Shown piece by piece: positions 20,305 to 32,133 of a stretch of 64,000 nucleotides of DNA. The stretch's first letter is position 1, and every line of letters begins with the position of its first letter. Under the pieces are notes generated by a model, which saw nothing but the letters and a program-made list of their open reading frames with translations, did not search any database and had not been told where the DNA came from. The position numbers were made by a program, and so were the translations under genes. Source of the stretch: Jejubacter calystegiae (GTDB lineage: Bacteria > Pseudomonadota > Gammaproteobacteria > Enterobacterales > Enterobacteriaceae); assembly GCF_005671395.1 (NCBI RefSeq), contig NZ_CP040428.1, positions 4,340,001 to 4,404,000 on the forward strand. The letters are read 5' to 3'.

Positions 20305-21249
20305 TTAATCCCCTTTCAGGCAGGCGGTGTACTGGCCCGCAAGCCCGGTAAGAAACTGCATGTAGCTCTCCTTACCGAGTTGTACGGCAGTGCCAAGAGG
20401 ATCAAGCGTACCCATGCGCACCCGCGTTCCTCTGGCAACGGCTTCTATGACCGCCGGCCTGAATTGTGGCTCAGCAAAGACGCATTCCGCCTTGTGCTCA
20501 ACCAACTGTGTTCTGATTTGATGTAAACGCTGCGCACCAGGTTGGATTTCAGGGTTGACGGTAAAATGCCCAAGCGGCGTTAACCCATAATGTTTTTCGA
20601 AGTAGCCGTAGGCATCATGAAAAACGTAATATCCCTTACCTTTAACTGGTGACAGCTCGTTTGCTACCTGCTTATCTGTCCGGGCTAAATTTGCCTCAAA
20701 ACGCTGCAGGTTGGCATCAAGTTCGTCGCGTTTTTCCGGCATAAGTTCCACTAATTTTTTATGGATTGCAACCGCTGAAAGCCGCGCTATCTCTGGGGAT
20801 AACCAGATATGCAGATTGTTCTCACCATGATGGTGATCTCCGTCACGTTTTTCCGCGTGGTGGTCATCACTGCCATGGTCATGATCGTGGTCGTGGTCGC
20901 CCTTCATGAGTAACGGTTTCACTTCAGAAAGCTGAGAGAGCGCCAGGCGATTTTGTTCCGCCCTACGCGCCACAGGCTTCTGCATAAAGGCTTCCATCTC
21001 CGGGCCGACCCATACCACTAAGTCCGCGTCTTGTATACGTTTTACATCGGATGGCCGCAGTGCGTAATCGTGTTCGGAAGCGCCATCAGGCAGTAGAACC
21101 TGGGTATCGGTGACGCCATCAGCAATAGCTGAAGCGATAAACCCGAGGGGTTTTATGGAGGTCACGACATCGGCTTTCGCCACGTTGACCGCACCGAACC
21201 ACAGCGCCAGCGCGCCGCTGGCGCAAAGAAGCGTCTTTTTATGTAACAT
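20305..21249 (-). CDS. znuA: zinc ABC transporter periplasmic binding protein ZnuA
   Basis: ZnuA captures Zn2+ in the periplasm for ZnuBC. The 314-residue product (E. coli 310) has a signal peptide ending near NVAKA, the conserved ligand context PDGASEHDY and a histidine/aspartate-rich loop (around residues 120-150) that gathers zinc. [18 protein letters not shown] is also family-typical. The start at 21249 (MLHKKTLL) follows E. coli; an in-frame ATG at 21264 would add five residues. The gene is divergent from znuCB across a Zur operator. Confidence 0.95.
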   Translation of the reverse strand: MLHKKTLLCASGALALWFGAVNVAKADVVTSIKPLGFIASAIADGVTDTQVLLPDGASEHDYALRPSDVKRIQDADLVVWVGPEMEAFMQKPVARRAEQNRLALSQLSEVKPLLMKGDHDHDHDHGSDDHHAEKRDGDHHHGENNLHIWLSPEIARLSAVAIHKKLVELMPEKRDELDANLQRFEANLARTDKQVANELSPVKGKGYYVFHDAYGYFEKHYGLTPLGHFTVNPEIQPGAQRLHQIRTQLVEHKAECVFAEPQFRPAVIEAVARGTRVRMGTLDPLGTAVQLGKESYMQFLTGLAGQYTACLKGD

Positions 21250-21280
21250 AATACGAATTCTCATCTTTGATAGCGCAGGA

Positions 21281-21303
21281 GGTGTGATATTATAACATTC
21301 GCG
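21281..21303. promoter_or_regulatory. Zur operator in the znuA-znuC divergent promoter
   Basis: GGTGTGATATTATAACATTC closely matches the E. coli znu Zur site, with its paired TGTTATA/TGATAT core. It lies between the two divergent zinc-uptake genes and so can repress both when zinc is plentiful. Confidence 0.85.
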
Positions 21304-21327
21304 AACTTCTGCAATAGCTGAATTGTC

Positions 21328-22083
21328 ATGACTAATCTTGTATCACTGGAAAACGTCTCCGTCTCCTTCGGCGCCCGCCAGGTGCTGGCGGGGATTTCAC
21401 TCGATCTGCGCCCCGGGCGCATTTTGACGCTGCTTGGCCCAAACGGCGCCGGGAAATCGACTCTGGTGCGTATCGTACTCGGCCTGATAGCAGCAGATGA
21501 GGGTACTATCAAGCGCAGCCCGACGCTGCGTATTGGCTATGTCCCGCAAAAATTACACCTGGACGCTACCCTCCCCCTGACCGTCGGGCGTTTTATGCGG
21601 CTGCGTCCCGGCGTGAAAAAACGCGATATCCTGCCTGCGCTGATGCGCGTCAACGCCGCCCACCTGGCAGATGCGCCGATGCAAAAGCTCTCCGGCGGCG
21701 AAACCCAACGCGTTCTGCTGGCCCGCGCCCTGCTCAATGAGCCCCAGTTACTGGTGCTGGATGAACCCACCCAGGGGGTGGATGTCAACGGCCAACTGGC
21801 ACTCTACGATCTGATTGACCAGATTCGCCACGAGCTGGATTGCGGCGTACTTATGGTCTCTCACGACCTGCATCTGGTGATGGCCAAAACCGACGAGGTA
21901 CTGTGCCTGAATCACCATATCTGCTGTTCCGGCACGCCAGAGGTGGTATCAACCCATCCGGAGTTTATCTCGATGTTCGGGCCGCGCGGCGCCGAGCAGA
22001 TTGGCATCTACCGCCACCATCACAACCATCGCCACGACCTCCGTGGGCACATTATCCTGCGCAAAGGCAACGATCGCTCATGA
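21328..22083 (+). CDS. znuC: zinc ABC transporter ATPase ZnuC
   Basis: ZnuC powers zinc import. The 251 residues equal E. coli ZnuC. It has Walker [11 protein letters not shown] (about 36-45), signature [15 protein letters not shown], Walker [13 protein letters not shown] and switch histidine in VSHDLH. A His-rich C-terminal tail ([10 protein letters not shown]) may sense or bind zinc. It overlaps znuB by four bases (ATGA). Confidence 0.96.
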   Translation: MTNLVSLENVSVSFGARQVLAGISLDLRPGRILTLLGPNGAGKSTLVRIVLGLIAADEGTIKRSPTLRIGYVPQKLHLDATLPLTVGRFMRLRPGVKKRDILPALMRVNAAHLADAPMQKLSGGETQRVLLARALLNEPQLLVLDEPTQGVDVNGQLALYDLIDQIRHELDCGVLMVSHDLHLVMAKTDEVLCLNHHICCSGTPEVVSTHPEFISMFGPRGAEQIGIYRHHHNHRHDLRGHIILRKGNDRS

Positions 22084-22865
22084 TAGAACTGTTATTGCCC
22101 GGCTGGCTGGCCGGGATTCTGCTGGCCTGTGCCGCCGGTCCGCTCGGATCCTTTGTAGTATGGCGCCGAATGTCTTACTTCGGGGATACCCTCGCCCACG
22201 CCTCACTGTTAGGGGTGGCCTTTGGGCTGCTGCTCAATGTGAATCCGTTTTATGCGGTGATTGCCGTAACGCTTCTGCTGGCCCTGGGGCTGGTGTGGCT
22301 TGAAAAGCGTCCCCAACTGGCGGTGGACACGCTACTCGGCATTATGGCTCACAGCGCGCTGTCGCTTGGCCTGGTGGTGGTCAGCCTGATGTCCAACGTG
22401 CGGGTGGATCTGATGGCCTATCTGTTTGGGGATCTACTGGCGGTAACGCCTCAGGATCTGGTCGCCATCGCCATTGGCGTGGCGGTGGTGGTCGCGGTGC
22501 TGTGCTGGCAGTGGCGCAATCTGCTATCGATGACCATCAGCCAGGAGCTGGCTTTTGTGGATGGCGTGAAGCTGCAGCGCGTGAAACTGCTGTTGATGCT
22601 GGTCACCGCGCTGACCATCGGAGTGGCGATGAAGTTTGTCGGCGCGCTGATCATCACCTCACTGCTGATTATTCCCGCCGCCACGGCACGCCGCTTTGCT
22701 CGCACGCCGGAGCAAATGGCGGGGGTGGCGGTCGGCGTCGGTATGCTGGCAGTCACCATGGGAATGGCCTTCTCCGCCAGCTATGACACGCCAGCGGGGC
22801 CGTCAGTGGTGCTGGCTGCGGCGGCGCTGTTTATTCTCAGCATGCTGCGCCGCCAGCCCGTCTGA
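22080..22865 (+). CDS. znuB: zinc ABC transporter permease ZnuB
   Basis: ZnuB is the integral inner-membrane channel of the zinc importer. The 261-residue protein (same as E. coli) consists almost entirely of hydrophobic helices, starts [20 protein letters not shown] and contains the [16 protein letters not shown] coupling region of the ABC-3 permease family. The true start is the ATG at 22080 in the ATGA overlap with znuC; the frame is open further upstream inside znuC. Confidence 0.95.
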   Translation: MIELLLPGWLAGILLACAAGPLGSFVVWRRMSYFGDTLAHASLLGVAFGLLLNVNPFYAVIAVTLLLALGLVWLEKRPQLAVDTLLGIMAHSALSLGLVVVSLMSNVRVDLMAYLFGDLLAVTPQDLVAIAIGVAVVVAVLCWQWRNLLSMTISQELAFVDGVKLQRVKLLLMLVTALTIGVAMKFVGALIITSLLIIPAATARRFARTPEQMAGVAVGVGMLAVTMGMAFSASYDTPAGPSVVLAAAALFILSMLRRQPV

Positions 22866-22875
22866 ATCCCTGTCC

Positions 22876-22898
22876 CCCTCTCCCGAGCCGGGAGAGGG
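22876..22898. terminator. hairpin between znuB and ruvB
   Basis: CCCTCTCCC, five bases, GGGAGAGGG lies between the convergent znuB and ruvB, ending one base before the ruvB stop codon. It lacks a strong T-run but probably marks both 3' ends, much like the related CCCTCTCC hairpin after purT. Confidence 0.5.
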
Positions 22899-23912
22899 TT
22901 AATCTGAGGATGGCGGCGCAATGCCGAAGTGATTCCAGGCGCGGGGTGTGGCCATACGGCCACGCGGCGTACGCTGTAAAAAACCCTGCTGAATCAGGAA
23001 TGGCTCCAGCACATCTTCAATGGTTTCCCGCTCTTCACCAATGGCCGCCGCCAGGTTATCCAGCCCCACCGGCCCGCCAAGAAACTTATCCAGCAGCGCC
23101 AGCAGCAGCTTTCGATCCATGTAGTCGAACCCTTCGGCATCAACGTTCAGCATATCCAGCGCCTGATTGGCCACCTCACCATTAATGGTGCCGTTATGGC
23201 GCACCTCGGCGAAATCACGCACCCGGCGCAGCAGCCGGTTGGCAATTCGCGGCGTACCGCGCGAGCGTCTGGCCACCTCCAGCGCCCCTTCTTCGCTCAG
23301 CTCCAGCCCCAGGCATTCGGCACTGCGCGCCACAATGTTTTGCAGATCCGCCACCTGGTAGAATTCCAGACGCTGCACAATGCCGAAGCGGTCGCGCAGC
23401 GGCGACGTCAGTGACCCTGCACGAGTGGTGGCCCCCACCAGAGTAAAGGGCGGCAAATCGATTTTGATTGAGCGCGCCGCAGGCCCTTCGCCGATCATAA
23501 TATCGAGCTGGTAATCCTCCATCGCCGGATAGAGGACTTCCTCAACCACCGGCGACAAACGGTGGATCTCGTCGATAAACAGCACATCATGGGGCTCAAG
23601 ATTGGTCAGCATCGCCGCCAGGTCACCGGCCTTTTCCAGCACCGGGCCAGAGGTGGTGCGCAGATTCACGCCCATCTCGTTGGCGACGATATTCGCAAGC
23701 GTCGTTTTACCCAGCCCCGGCGGCCCAAAAATCAGCAGATGATCGAGCGCGTCGCCGCGGAGCTTCGCCGCCTGGATGAAGATCTCCATCTGGGAACTGA
23801 CCTGGGGTTGCCCCACATATTCGGCCAGCATTTTCGGGCGAATCGCCCGATCGGCGGCAACCTCTTCCACCGGCAATGGGCCCGGCGATACCAGGCGGTC
23901 TGCTTCAATCAT
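22899..23912 (-). CDS. ruvB: Holliday junction branch-migration ATPase RuvB
   Basis: RuvB is the hexameric DNA motor that migrates Holliday junctions with RuvA and RuvC. The 337-residue product (E. coli 336) has Walker [10 protein letters not shown], Walker B LFIDEIH, sensor 1 GATTRAG, sensor 2 [14 protein letters not shown] and a C-terminal winged helix ([14 protein letters not shown]). It follows ruvA by 8 bp, forming the SOS-controlled ruvAB operon. Confidence 0.97.
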   Translation of the reverse strand: MIEADRLVSPGPLPVEEVAADRAIRPKMLAEYVGQPQVSSQMEIFIQAAKLRGDALDHLLIFGPPGLGKTTLANIVANEMGVNLRTTSGPVLEKAGDLAAMLTNLEPHDVLFIDEIHRLSPVVEEVLYPAMEDYQLDIMIGEGPAARSIKIDLPPFTLVGATTRAGSLTSPLRDRFGIVQRLEFYQVADLQNIVARSAECLGLELSEEGALEVARRSRGTPRIANRLLRRVRDFAEVRHNGTINGEVANQALDMLNVDAEGFDYMDRKLLLALLDKFLGGPVGLDNLAAAIGEERETIEDVLEPFLIQQGFLQRTPRGRMATPRAWNHFGIAPPSSD

Positions 23913-23920
23913 CCTCTACC

Positions 23921-24532
23921 TCACAGCGCCGCGCGTAGCGCTTCGCGTATTAGCGTTTCAGTATCGGTGCCGCTGGCGGCTACTTTGCTCACCATCCGGC
24001 TCGCTTCCTGAGGCTTATAACCCAGTGCCACCAGCGCGGCAACGGCTTCCGCCTCATAGTCGTCCGTTACCGGTCCCGCAGGCGCCGTCAGTTCCAGATC
24101 GGCCGCTGGCGTAAAGAGATCGCCATGCAATCCCTTGAAGCGGTCCTTCATCTCGACCACCAGACGTTCGGCGGTCTTTTTGCCGATACCCGGCAGTTTC
24201 ACCAGCGAAGCGGGCTCTTCACGCTCCACCGCATTGACGAACTGCTGGGCCGACATACCGGAAAGGATCGCCAGCGCCAGCTTGGGCCCCACGCCGTTCA
24301 CCTTAATCAGTTCCCGAAACAGCGTGCGCTCCTGCTTATTATTAAAACCGAACAGCAACTGGGCGTCTTCACGCACCACAAAGTGGGTAAACACCACCGC
24401 TTCTTTGCCCGCCTCCGGCAGTTCATAGAAGCAGGTCATCGGCATATGCACTTCATAACCCACGCCGCCCGCTTCCAGTAATACCAGCGGTGGCTGTTTC
24501 TCCAGGACAATGCCTCTGAGTCTACCTATCAC
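23921..24532 (-). CDS. ruvA: Holliday junction DNA-binding protein RuvA
   Basis: RuvA forms the tetramer that holds the four-way junction and loads RuvB. The 203-residue product equals E. coli RuvA in length and plan: an OB-fold N-terminal domain ([20 protein letters not shown]), helix-hairpin-helix motifs ([29 protein letters not shown]) and the C-terminal RuvB-contact domain. A LexA-type box lies 52 bp upstream, so expression should rise with DNA damage. E. coli yebB, between ruvA and ruvC, is missing here. Confidence 0.97.
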   Translation of the reverse strand: MIGRLRGIVLEKQPPLVLLEAGGVGYEVHMPMTCFYELPEAGKEAVVFTHFVVREDAQLLFGFNNKQERTLFRELIKVNGVGPKLALAILSGMSAQQFVNAVEREEPASLVKLPGIGKKTAERLVVEMKDRFKGLHGDLFTPAADLELTAPAGPVTDDYEAEAVAALVALGYKPQEASRMVSKVAASGTDTETLIREALRAAL

Positions 24533-24576
24533 ATTTCGCTCCTGCGTTAAGGGCCGTTACAGTGGGGTCTATCATA

Positions 24577-24605
24577 TAAAAAAGGCTGGATAGGTATCCA
24601 GCCTT
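24577..24605 (-). terminator. ruvC terminator overlapping the ruvA LexA box
   Basis: On the minus strand AAGGCTGGATA, two bases, TATCCAGCCTT is followed by a T-run. It ends yebC-ruvC transcription 18 bp after the ruvC stop. The same inverted repeat contains the LexA-type box of ruvAB. Confidence 0.8.
24585..24600. promoter_or_regulatory. LexA (SOS) box of ruvAB
   Basis: CTGGATAGGTATCCAG is nearly identical to the known E. coli ruvA SOS box (CTGGATATCTATCCAG). It lies 52 bp upstream of ruvA. It forms the core of the ruvC terminator stem, so one sequence appears to do both jobs. Confidence 0.75.
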
Positions 24606-24622
24606 ATCTGTGCTTGCATGCG

Positions 24623-25144
24623 CTAACGCAGCCTGCCCCGCGCCAGGGTCAGGCGCGAATTGCCGATCTGCTGCACGTTCTGGCTCATATGGCAGTGAGT
24701 AATGGCAATCGCCAGCGCATCCGCGGCATCCGCCTGAGGATTAGCCGGCAGCCGCAGCAGATTACGCACCATGTGCTGAACCTGACTCTTTTCCGCGCCG
24801 CCGTTACCCACCACGGTCTGCTTAACCTGACGGGCCGCATATTCGAACACCGGCAGATCCTGATTCACCGCCGCCACAATAGCCACGCCGCGCGCCTGAC
24901 CCAGCTTAAGGGCCGAGTCGGCATTTTTCGCCATAAAGACCTGCTCAATGGCGAAGAAATCGGGCTGAAACTGGGTAATCAGCTCGCTGACGCCCGCATA
25001 GATCAGCTTCAGACGCGAGGGCAGATCCTCCACTCGGGTGCGGATACAACCGCTGCCCAGATAGCTGAGCTGGCGGCCGGTCTGGCGAATCACGCCATAG
25101 CCGGTGATGCGCGACCCCGGATCGATGCCGAGAATGATGGCCAT
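24623..25144 (-). CDS. ruvC: Holliday junction resolvase RuvC
   Basis: RuvC nicks two opposed strands of a Holliday junction to resolve it. The 173-residue product matches E. coli. The acidic catalytic residues are visible: Asp in GIDPGS near the N-terminus, Glu in AIEQVF (about 66), and Asp residues in [14 protein letters not shown] (about 138-141). The start is ATG 25144 ([10 protein letters not shown]); a GTG one codon upstream is less likely. It follows yebC, with a hairpin between, and ends at its own terminator. Confidence 0.97.
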   Translation of the reverse strand: MAIILGIDPGSRITGYGVIRQTGRQLSYLGSGCIRTRVEDLPSRLKLIYAGVSELITQFQPDFFAIEQVFMAKNADSALKLGQARGVAIVAAVNQDLPVFEYAARQVKQTVVGNGGAEKSQVQHMVRNLLRLPANPQADAADALAIAITHCHMSQNVQQIGNSRLTLARGRLR

Positions 25145-25172
25145 CACGCCTCTCTGGTTAAAGCATAAGAAG

Positions 25173-25198
25173 TTCGGGCTGCCTGGCGGCAGCCCGAA
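25173..25198 (-). terminator. intergenic hairpin between yebC and ruvC
   Basis: TTCGGGCTGCC, four bases, GGCAGCCCGAA forms an 11-bp perfect stem. The minus-strand flank (CTTCTTATG) has only a weak T-rich tail. It may trim or attenuate the yebC-ruvC message rather than end it. Confidence 0.5.
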
Positions 25199-25201
25199 AC
25201 A

Positions 25202-25951
25202 TTACAGCGTTGCCGCAACTTCGTCGGAGATTTCACCGTTGTGGTAAACCTCCTGAACGTCGTCGCAATCTTCCAGCATATCGATCAGGCGCAACAGTTT
25301 GGGCGCGGTTTCGGCATCCATATCCGCTTTGGTGGACGGAATCATCGACACTTCGGCCGCAGACGGCTTCAGGCCAGCGGCTTCCAGCGCGTCACGAACG
25401 GCACCCAGCTCTTCCCATGCGGTGTACACGTCGATGGCGCCATCGTCATAGCTCACCACGTCTTCCGCACCGGCTTCCAGAGCAGCTTCCATCACGGTGT
25501 CTTCGTCCATGGCCGCTTCGGCGTCAAACGAAATCACCCCTTTCTTGCTGAACAGATAGGCCACGGAGCCATCGGTGCCCAGGTTGCCGCCGCTCTTACT
25601 GAAGGCGTGACGCACTTCGGAAACGGTGCGGTTACGGTTGTCGCTCAGACACTCGACCATCACGGCGGTACCGCCGGGGCCGTAGCCTTCATAGATGATG
25701 GTTTCCATGTTAGCGTCGTCATCGCCGCCCACGCCGCGCTGGATGGCGCGATTCAGGGTGTCGCGCGTCATGTTGTTGGAGAGCGCTTTATCAATGGCCG
25801 CACGCAGACGCGGGTTAGAAGCCGGATCGCCGCCGCCCAGACGTGCCGCAGTGACCAGCTCGCGAATAATTTTAGTGAAAATCTTGCCGCGCTTGGCATC
25901 CTGCGCCGCTTTACGATGCTTCGTGTTGGCCCATTTACTATGACCTGCCAT
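25202..25951 (-). CDS. yebC: YebC/PmpR-family transcription/translation regulator
   Basis: The 249-residue protein belongs to the YebC/TACO1 family; members affect transcription or relieve ribosome stalling at proline stretches. It begins [23 protein letters not shown] and contains [20 protein letters not shown] and [20 protein letters not shown], all hallmark segments. It is three residues longer than E. coli YebC (246). It lies between nudB and ruvC in the same direction. Confidence 0.95.
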   Translation of the reverse strand: MAGHSKWANTKHRKAAQDAKRGKIFTKIIRELVTAARLGGGDPASNPRLRAAIDKALSNNMTRDTLNRAIQRGVGGDDDANMETIIYEGYGPGGTAVMVECLSDNRNRTVSEVRHAFSKSGGNLGTDGSVAYLFSKKGVISFDAEAAMDEDTVMEAALEAGAEDVVSYDDGAIDVYTAWEELGAVRDALEAAGLKPSAAEVSMIPSTKADMDAETAPKLLRLIDMLEDCDDVQEVYHNGEISDEVAATL

Positions 25952-25973
25952 ATCTATCTCCAGATTCGCCTGT

Positions 25974-26417
25974 TCAGGCGCAATTAATCACAAACTCTTC
26001 AATCGCCTGCCGGTTACTCCAGGAGCGGGTCAGTGCCGCGGCTTCTCTGGCGTCCACCCATTGATAGTCCAGGTGTTCGCTGATAACCACGTCCCGTTCA
26101 TGGGGCAGCGCCAGCGAAAACCAGGACTCGGTGTTACGCAGGGTTCCCGGCGCATAGCGATGACGTAAATACTCAAAAATTTCAAATTCCACCCGGCGCT
26201 GATGGTCGACCAGGTTCAGGCGCTCGCCTTCGATATCGATGGCGACTTCTTCCTGGACTTCACGCAGCGCGGCCTGCCGCGCGCTCTCATCCGCCTCCAG
26301 GCTGCCGGTCACCGACTGCCAGAAGGCGGGATTATCGCGACGCTGCAACATCAGCACCCGCCCGGTGTCCTGCGCGTAAATCACTACCAGTACCGATACG
26401 GGACGCTTCCAAGCCAT
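25974..26417 (-). CDS. nudB: dihydroneopterin triphosphate diphosphatase NudB
   Basis: NudB removes pyrophosphate from dihydroneopterin triphosphate, an early folate-synthesis step. The 147-residue product (E. coli 150) carries a full Nudix box: [20 protein letters not shown] fits G-x5-E-x7-R-E-U-x-E-E. It shares the [14 protein letters not shown] segment with E. coli NudB. The start is ATG 26417 ([12 protein letters not shown]), one base after the aspS stop codon; an upstream in-frame TTG at 26444 would lie inside aspS and is not favoured. Confidence 0.94.
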   Translation of the reverse strand: MAWKRPVSVLVVIYAQDTGRVLMLQRRDNPAFWQSVTGSLEADESARQAALREVQEEVAIDIEGERLNLVDHQRRVEFEIFEYLRHRYAPGTLRNTESWFSLALPHERDVVISEHLDYQWVDAREAAALTRSWSNRQAIEEFVINCA

Positions 26418-26418
26418 C

Positions 26419-28191
26419 TCAGTCGCTCTCTGCCTTTTTCGCAACCAGAATGCCCAACTCTTCCAGCGACGCCGGATTAGCGAAGCTCGGCGCTTCGGTC
26501 ATCAGACAGGCCGCCGCAGTCGTTTTCGGGAAGGCGATGACATCACGAATATTATCGGTGCCGGTCAGCAGCATCACCAGGCGATCGAGGCCGAAGGCCA
26601 GACCGGCGTGCGGCGGCGTACCGAATTTCAGGGCGTCCAGCAGGAAGCCGAACTTGGCGCGCTGCTCGGTTTCGTCAATGCCCAGAATGCGGAATACCGT
26701 CTGCTGCATGGCGCCGCTGTGAATACGCACAGAGCCGCCGCCCACTTCATAGCCGTTGATTACCATGTCGTAAGCGTTAGCGATGGTCCCTTCCGGCTGA
26801 GCTTCCAGCTGTTCCGGCGTCACGTCGCGCGGTGAGGTGAACGGATGGTGCATCGCCGCCAGACCGCCTTCCCCATCTTCTTCGAACATCGGGAAGTCGA
26901 TAACCCACAGCGGCGCCCAGGCGTTTTCGTCGGTCAGTTTCAGATCTTTACCGGTCTTCAGACGCAGTGCGCCCATGGCGTCGGCCACAACGCGAGACTT
27001 ATCGGCACCGAAGAAGATGATGTCGCCATCACGAGCGCCGGTGCGCTCAAGAATCGCTTCAACGATCTCTGCACTCAGGAACTTGGCTACCGGGCTGGTC
27101 ACCCCTTCCAGGCCCTGGCTGCGTTCGTTGACTTTCATCCAGGCCAGCCCTTTGGCGCCGTAGATCTCAACGAATTTCGCGTATTCATCAATCTGCTTAC
27201 GGCTGAGCTGCGCCCCGCCAGGCACCCGCAGCGCGGCAACGCGCCCTTTCGGATCGTTGGCCGGGCCTGAGAAAACTTTAAATTCAACCGAAGTCATCAG
27301 ATCGGCCACGTCCACCAGCTCCATCGGGTTACGCAGATCGGGCTTATCGGATCCGTAGCGGCGATCCGCTTCGGCAAAGGTCATGATCGGGAACTGGCCC
27401 AGATCCACGCCTTTCACCTCCAGCCACAGCTGGCGGATCATCTTTTCCATCAGCTCACGCACCTGAGGCGCGGTCAGAAAAGAGGTTTCGACATCGATCT
27501 GGGTAAATTCCGGCTGACGATCGGCGCGCAGGTCTTCATCACGGAAGCACTTAACGATCTGGTAGTAGCGATCGAAGCCGGACATCATCAGCAACTGCTT
27601 GAACAGCTGAGGGGACTGCGGCAGCGCATAAAACTTACCTTTATGCACGCGGCTCGGTACCAGGTAGTCACGGGCCCCTTCCGGCGTGGCCTTGGTCAGC
27701 ATCGGGGTTTCGATATCCAGGAAGCCGTTATCGTCCATAAAGCGACGCACGAAGCTGGTGATACGAGCGCGGGTCTTCAGGCGCTGGGCCATCTCCGGAC
27801 GGCGCAGATCGAGGTAGCGATACTTCAGACGCGCCTCTTCCGTGTTGGCCTGATTAGAGTCCAACGGCAGCGGCTCGGAGCGGTTGATAATGGTCAGTTC
27901 GGTCGCAAACACTTCGACTTCGCCGGTCGCCATATCGCGATTGAGGTTTTTCTCGTCGCGGGCACGTACGGTGCCGGTAATCTGGATGCAGAACTCATTA
28001 CGCAGTTCGGAAGCCAGCTTGAACGCTTCATCGCGATCCGGATCGAAGAAGACCTGTACGATGCCTTCACGGTCGCGCATGTCAATAAAAATCAGACTAC
28101 CGAGATCGCGACGGCGGTTAACCCAACCACAGAGCGTTACCTGCTGCCCCACATGGGACAACCGCAGCTGTCCACAATATTCTGTACGCAT
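26419..28191 (-). CDS. aspS: aspartyl-tRNA synthetase AspS
   Basis: AspS charges tRNA-Asp in the cytoplasm. The 590-residue protein equals E. coli AspS: an N-terminal OB-fold anticodon-binding domain ([20 protein letters not shown]), class II motif 2 ([20 protein letters not shown]), the bacterial insertion domain, and motif 3 ([15 protein letters not shown]). The start is ATG 28191 ([15 protein letters not shown]); the open frame continues to 28269 but the extension is not conserved. nudB, yebC and ruvC follow in the same direction. The 265-bp gap to yecD holds the divergent promoters. Confidence 0.97.
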   Translation of the reverse strand: MRTEYCGQLRLSHVGQQVTLCGWVNRRRDLGSLIFIDMRDREGIVQVFFDPDRDEAFKLASELRNEFCIQITGTVRARDEKNLNRDMATGEVEVFATELTIINRSEPLPLDSNQANTEEARLKYRYLDLRRPEMAQRLKTRARITSFVRRFMDDNGFLDIETPMLTKATPEGARDYLVPSRVHKGKFYALPQSPQLFKQLLMMSGFDRYYQIVKCFRDEDLRADRQPEFTQIDVETSFLTAPQVRELMEKMIRQLWLEVKGVDLGQFPIMTFAEADRRYGSDKPDLRNPMELVDVADLMTSVEFKVFSGPANDPKGRVAALRVPGGAQLSRKQIDEYAKFVEIYGAKGLAWMKVNERSQGLEGVTSPVAKFLSAEIVEAILERTGARDGDIIFFGADKSRVVADAMGALRLKTGKDLKLTDENAWAPLWVIDFPMFEEDGEGGLAAMHHPFTSPRDVTPEQLEAQPEGTIANAYDMVINGYEVGGGSVRIHSGAMQQTVFRILGIDETEQRAKFGFLLDALKFGTPPHAGLAFGLDRLVMLLTGTDNIRDVIAFPKTTAAACLMTEAPSFANPASLEELGILVAKKAESD

Positions 28192-28456
28192 GAGATTTCC
28201 TTTAACTTCGCCGCAGGGGCTGATTGCCTGCCGGGCAGACATCACGGTGCGGCGCTTGTCGACTGTCACAACTGAATGAAAAAGGCGGCTATTATACTGG
28301 ATATTGCGCGCCGAGATAAGCCCGATACCGTCCGGGCGAGCGTTTGCTGTGCGCCCGCCCCGTCATTCTCACAAAAATTAACAAAATTAGTATAAGACCA
28401 GAGCCCGGGTTATCGCTATGGTAAGCAACGCTATCAATCAGTTAACCGGAGTGACT

Positions 28457-29023
28457 ATGTCCGAATTCAATCCGCAAACGACCGCCCTGGTCGTCATCGA
28501 TCTTCAGCAGGGGATCCTGCCTTTCGCCGGCGGCCCATGGAGCGCCGATGAGGTGGTCAGTCGCGCCGGGCGCATGGCCCAGGCCTTCCGCGCCAAGGGA
28601 GCACCGGTGGTGCTGGTCCGCGTCGGCTGGTCAGCGGACGGAGCCGAAGCACTGAAGCAGCCGGTCGATATGCCCGCAGGCGCCGGGCCGTTACCGGATA
28701 ACTGGTGGGACTATGCCCCGGCTCTCGGCAAGGCCGACGGCGATATTGAGGTGACCAAGCGCCAGTGGGGCGCTTTCTACGGCACCGATCTCGAACTGCA
28801 GTTGCGTCGGCGCGGTATCGATACCATTGTACTGTGCGGCATATCCACCAATATTGGCGTGGAATCCACCGCCCGCAATGCCTGGGAGCTGGGCTTTAAT
28901 CTGATTCTGGTCGAAGACGCCTGCAGCGCGGCAAGCCAGGAACAGCATGAAGGCAGCTTTAGCCATATCTTCCCGCGTATCGGCCGGGTACGCCGCACTG
29001 CGGATATCCTGGCGGCGCTGTAG
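28457..29023 (+). CDS. yecD: isochorismatase-family hydrolase YecD
   Basis: A cysteine hydrolase of the isochorismatase/nicotinamidase fold; the substrate of YecD is unknown. The 188-residue product equals E. coli YecD. The triad positions can be seen: Asp in VVIDLQQG, Lys in [10 protein letters not shown], and Cys in [19 protein letters not shown] 28457 (MSEFNPQTT) with CCGGAG upstream is chosen over the longer frame from 28418. It is divergent from aspS and followed by yecE after 9 bp. Confidence 0.93.
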   Translation: MSEFNPQTTALVVIDLQQGILPFAGGPWSADEVVSRAGRMAQAFRAKGAPVVLVRVGWSADGAEALKQPVDMPAGAGPLPDNWWDYAPALGKADGDIEVTKRQWGAFYGTDLELQLRRRGIDTIVLCGISTNIGVESTARNAWELGFNLILVEDACSAASQEQHEGSFSHIFPRIGRVRRTADILAAL

Positions 29024-29032
29024 CCATAGCTT

Positions 29033-29851
29033 ATGATTTACATCGGTCTGCCCCAGTGGTCGCACCCTAAATGGGTGCGGCTTGGCATCCAAAATCTTGA
29101 GGATTATGCCCGCCACTTTAACTGCGTGGAGGGTAACACCACGCTCTACGCCCTGCCCGGGGCGGAGATTGTGGCGCGCTGGCGGGCGATGACCGGCGAT
29201 GATTTCCGCTTCTGTTTTAAATTTCCGGCCACCATTTCACACCAGGCGGGGCTACGTCAGTGCGACGCCCTGGTCAGTGAATTTTTCAACCGCATGGCGC
29301 CGCTGGAAGCGCGTATCGGCCAGTACTGGCTCCAGTTGCCCGCCGTTTTTGGCCCGGATAATCTGGCGACCCTGTGGCAATTTCTGGATGCCCTGCCGCA
29401 GGGTTTCAGTTATGGGGTAGAGGTGCGTCATCCGCAATTTTTCGCCAAAGGTCCACAGGAGCAGGCGTTGAATCGCGGGCTTCACCAGCGTGGCGTTAAT
29501 CGGGCGATCCTCGACAGTCGTCCGGTACACGCCGCCATGCCCCACAGCGAAGCGGTGCGTAAAGCCCAGCGTAAAAAGCCGCGGGTGCCGGTCCATGCCC
29601 TGAGAACCGCTGACAAACCGCTGGTGCGCTTTATCGGCGGCGACAATCTGGAGCAAAACCAGCAACTGTTTCAGCCCTGGTTGGATAAGCTGGCCCACTG
29701 GCAGCAGGAGAGTACGCCATTCCTGTTTCTGCATACGCCGGATATCGCCCAGGCGCCGGAACTGGTGCACCGGTTGTGGCCCTTGCTACGCCAGCGTTTT
29801 CCGGCCATTGGCGAAGCCCCGGCCATCCCGCAACAGGAATCGCTATTCTGA
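29033..29851 (+). CDS. yecE: DUF72-family protein YecE
   Basis: A TIM-barrel-like DUF72 protein of unknown function. The 272 residues equal E. coli YecE. It starts MIYIGLPQWSHPKWVRLGI and holds the family segments FNCVEGNTTLYALP, FRFCFKFPATISH and VEVRHPQFF. Its last residues PAIPQQESLF match the E. coli C-terminus. It is nine bases downstream of yecD, probably in one unit. Confidence 0.93.
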   Translation: MIYIGLPQWSHPKWVRLGIQNLEDYARHFNCVEGNTTLYALPGAEIVARWRAMTGDDFRFCFKFPATISHQAGLRQCDALVSEFFNRMAPLEARIGQYWLQLPAVFGPDNLATLWQFLDALPQGFSYGVEVRHPQFFAKGPQEQALNRGLHQRGVNRAILDSRPVHAAMPHSEAVRKAQRKKPRVPVHALRTADKPLVRFIGGDNLEQNQQLFQPWLDKLAHWQQESTPFLFLHTPDIAQAPELVHRLWPLLRQRFPAIGEAPAIPQQESLF

Positions 29852-29920
29852 TGCTGGCGGCCTCAGCTCTCGGTCGGTATGATAGCCGGCGCCATCGATT
29901 AAGCCTTTCAGGGAGTTTTT

Positions 29921-30316
29921 ATGGTATGCGCGCTCTATGCCGTGCTGGGTGCATTGCTGCTAATTAAATTTTCCTTCGACGTCGTGCGACTGCGTGGCCT
30001 GTACCATGTCTCCTACGGCGACGGCGGATTTACCGAATTACAAAGCGCCATCCGCATTCACGGCAACGCAGTGGAGTACATTCCTGTTGCCCTGCTACTG
30101 CTGCTGTTGATGGAGATGAACGGCGCCGAGGTCTGGATGATCCATATCTGCGGCCTGATGACCATCGCCGGACGTCTGATGCACTATTATGGTTTTCACC
30201 ACCGCCTGGTGCGCTGGCGTCGTTCCGGTATGGGCGCCACCTGGTGCGCCCTGCTGCTGATGGTGGCCGCCAACCTCTGGTATATGCCGTGGGAGTTGGT
30301 TTTCAGCGTGCGTTAA
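29921..30316 (+). CDS. yecN: MAPEG-family membrane protein YecN
   Basis: A small integral membrane protein of the MAPEG (glutathione-S-transferase-like) superfamily, enzymatic role unproven. The 131-residue chain equals E. coli YecN, with about four hydrophobic segments, the ELQSAIRIHGNAVEYIPVALLL signature region and GRLMHYYGFHHR. ATG 29921 follows GGGAG. Confidence 0.93.
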   Translation: MVCALYAVLGALLLIKFSFDVVRLRGLYHVSYGDGGFTELQSAIRIHGNAVEYIPVALLLLLLMEMNGAEVWMIHICGLMTIAGRLMHYYGFHHRLVRWRRSGMGATWCALLLMVAANLWYMPWELVFSVR

Positions 30317-30349
30317 CGCACAATACGCCTTTGTTTTTCCCGGATTTAA

Positions 30350-32064
<1,715 letters not shown>

Positions 32065-32133
32065 TTCGCTCAACCCCGTTCCCCATTCCAGGCTACGCTT
32101 GCATTCAGGCGTGATCTGGAATTGGGGGGGAAG

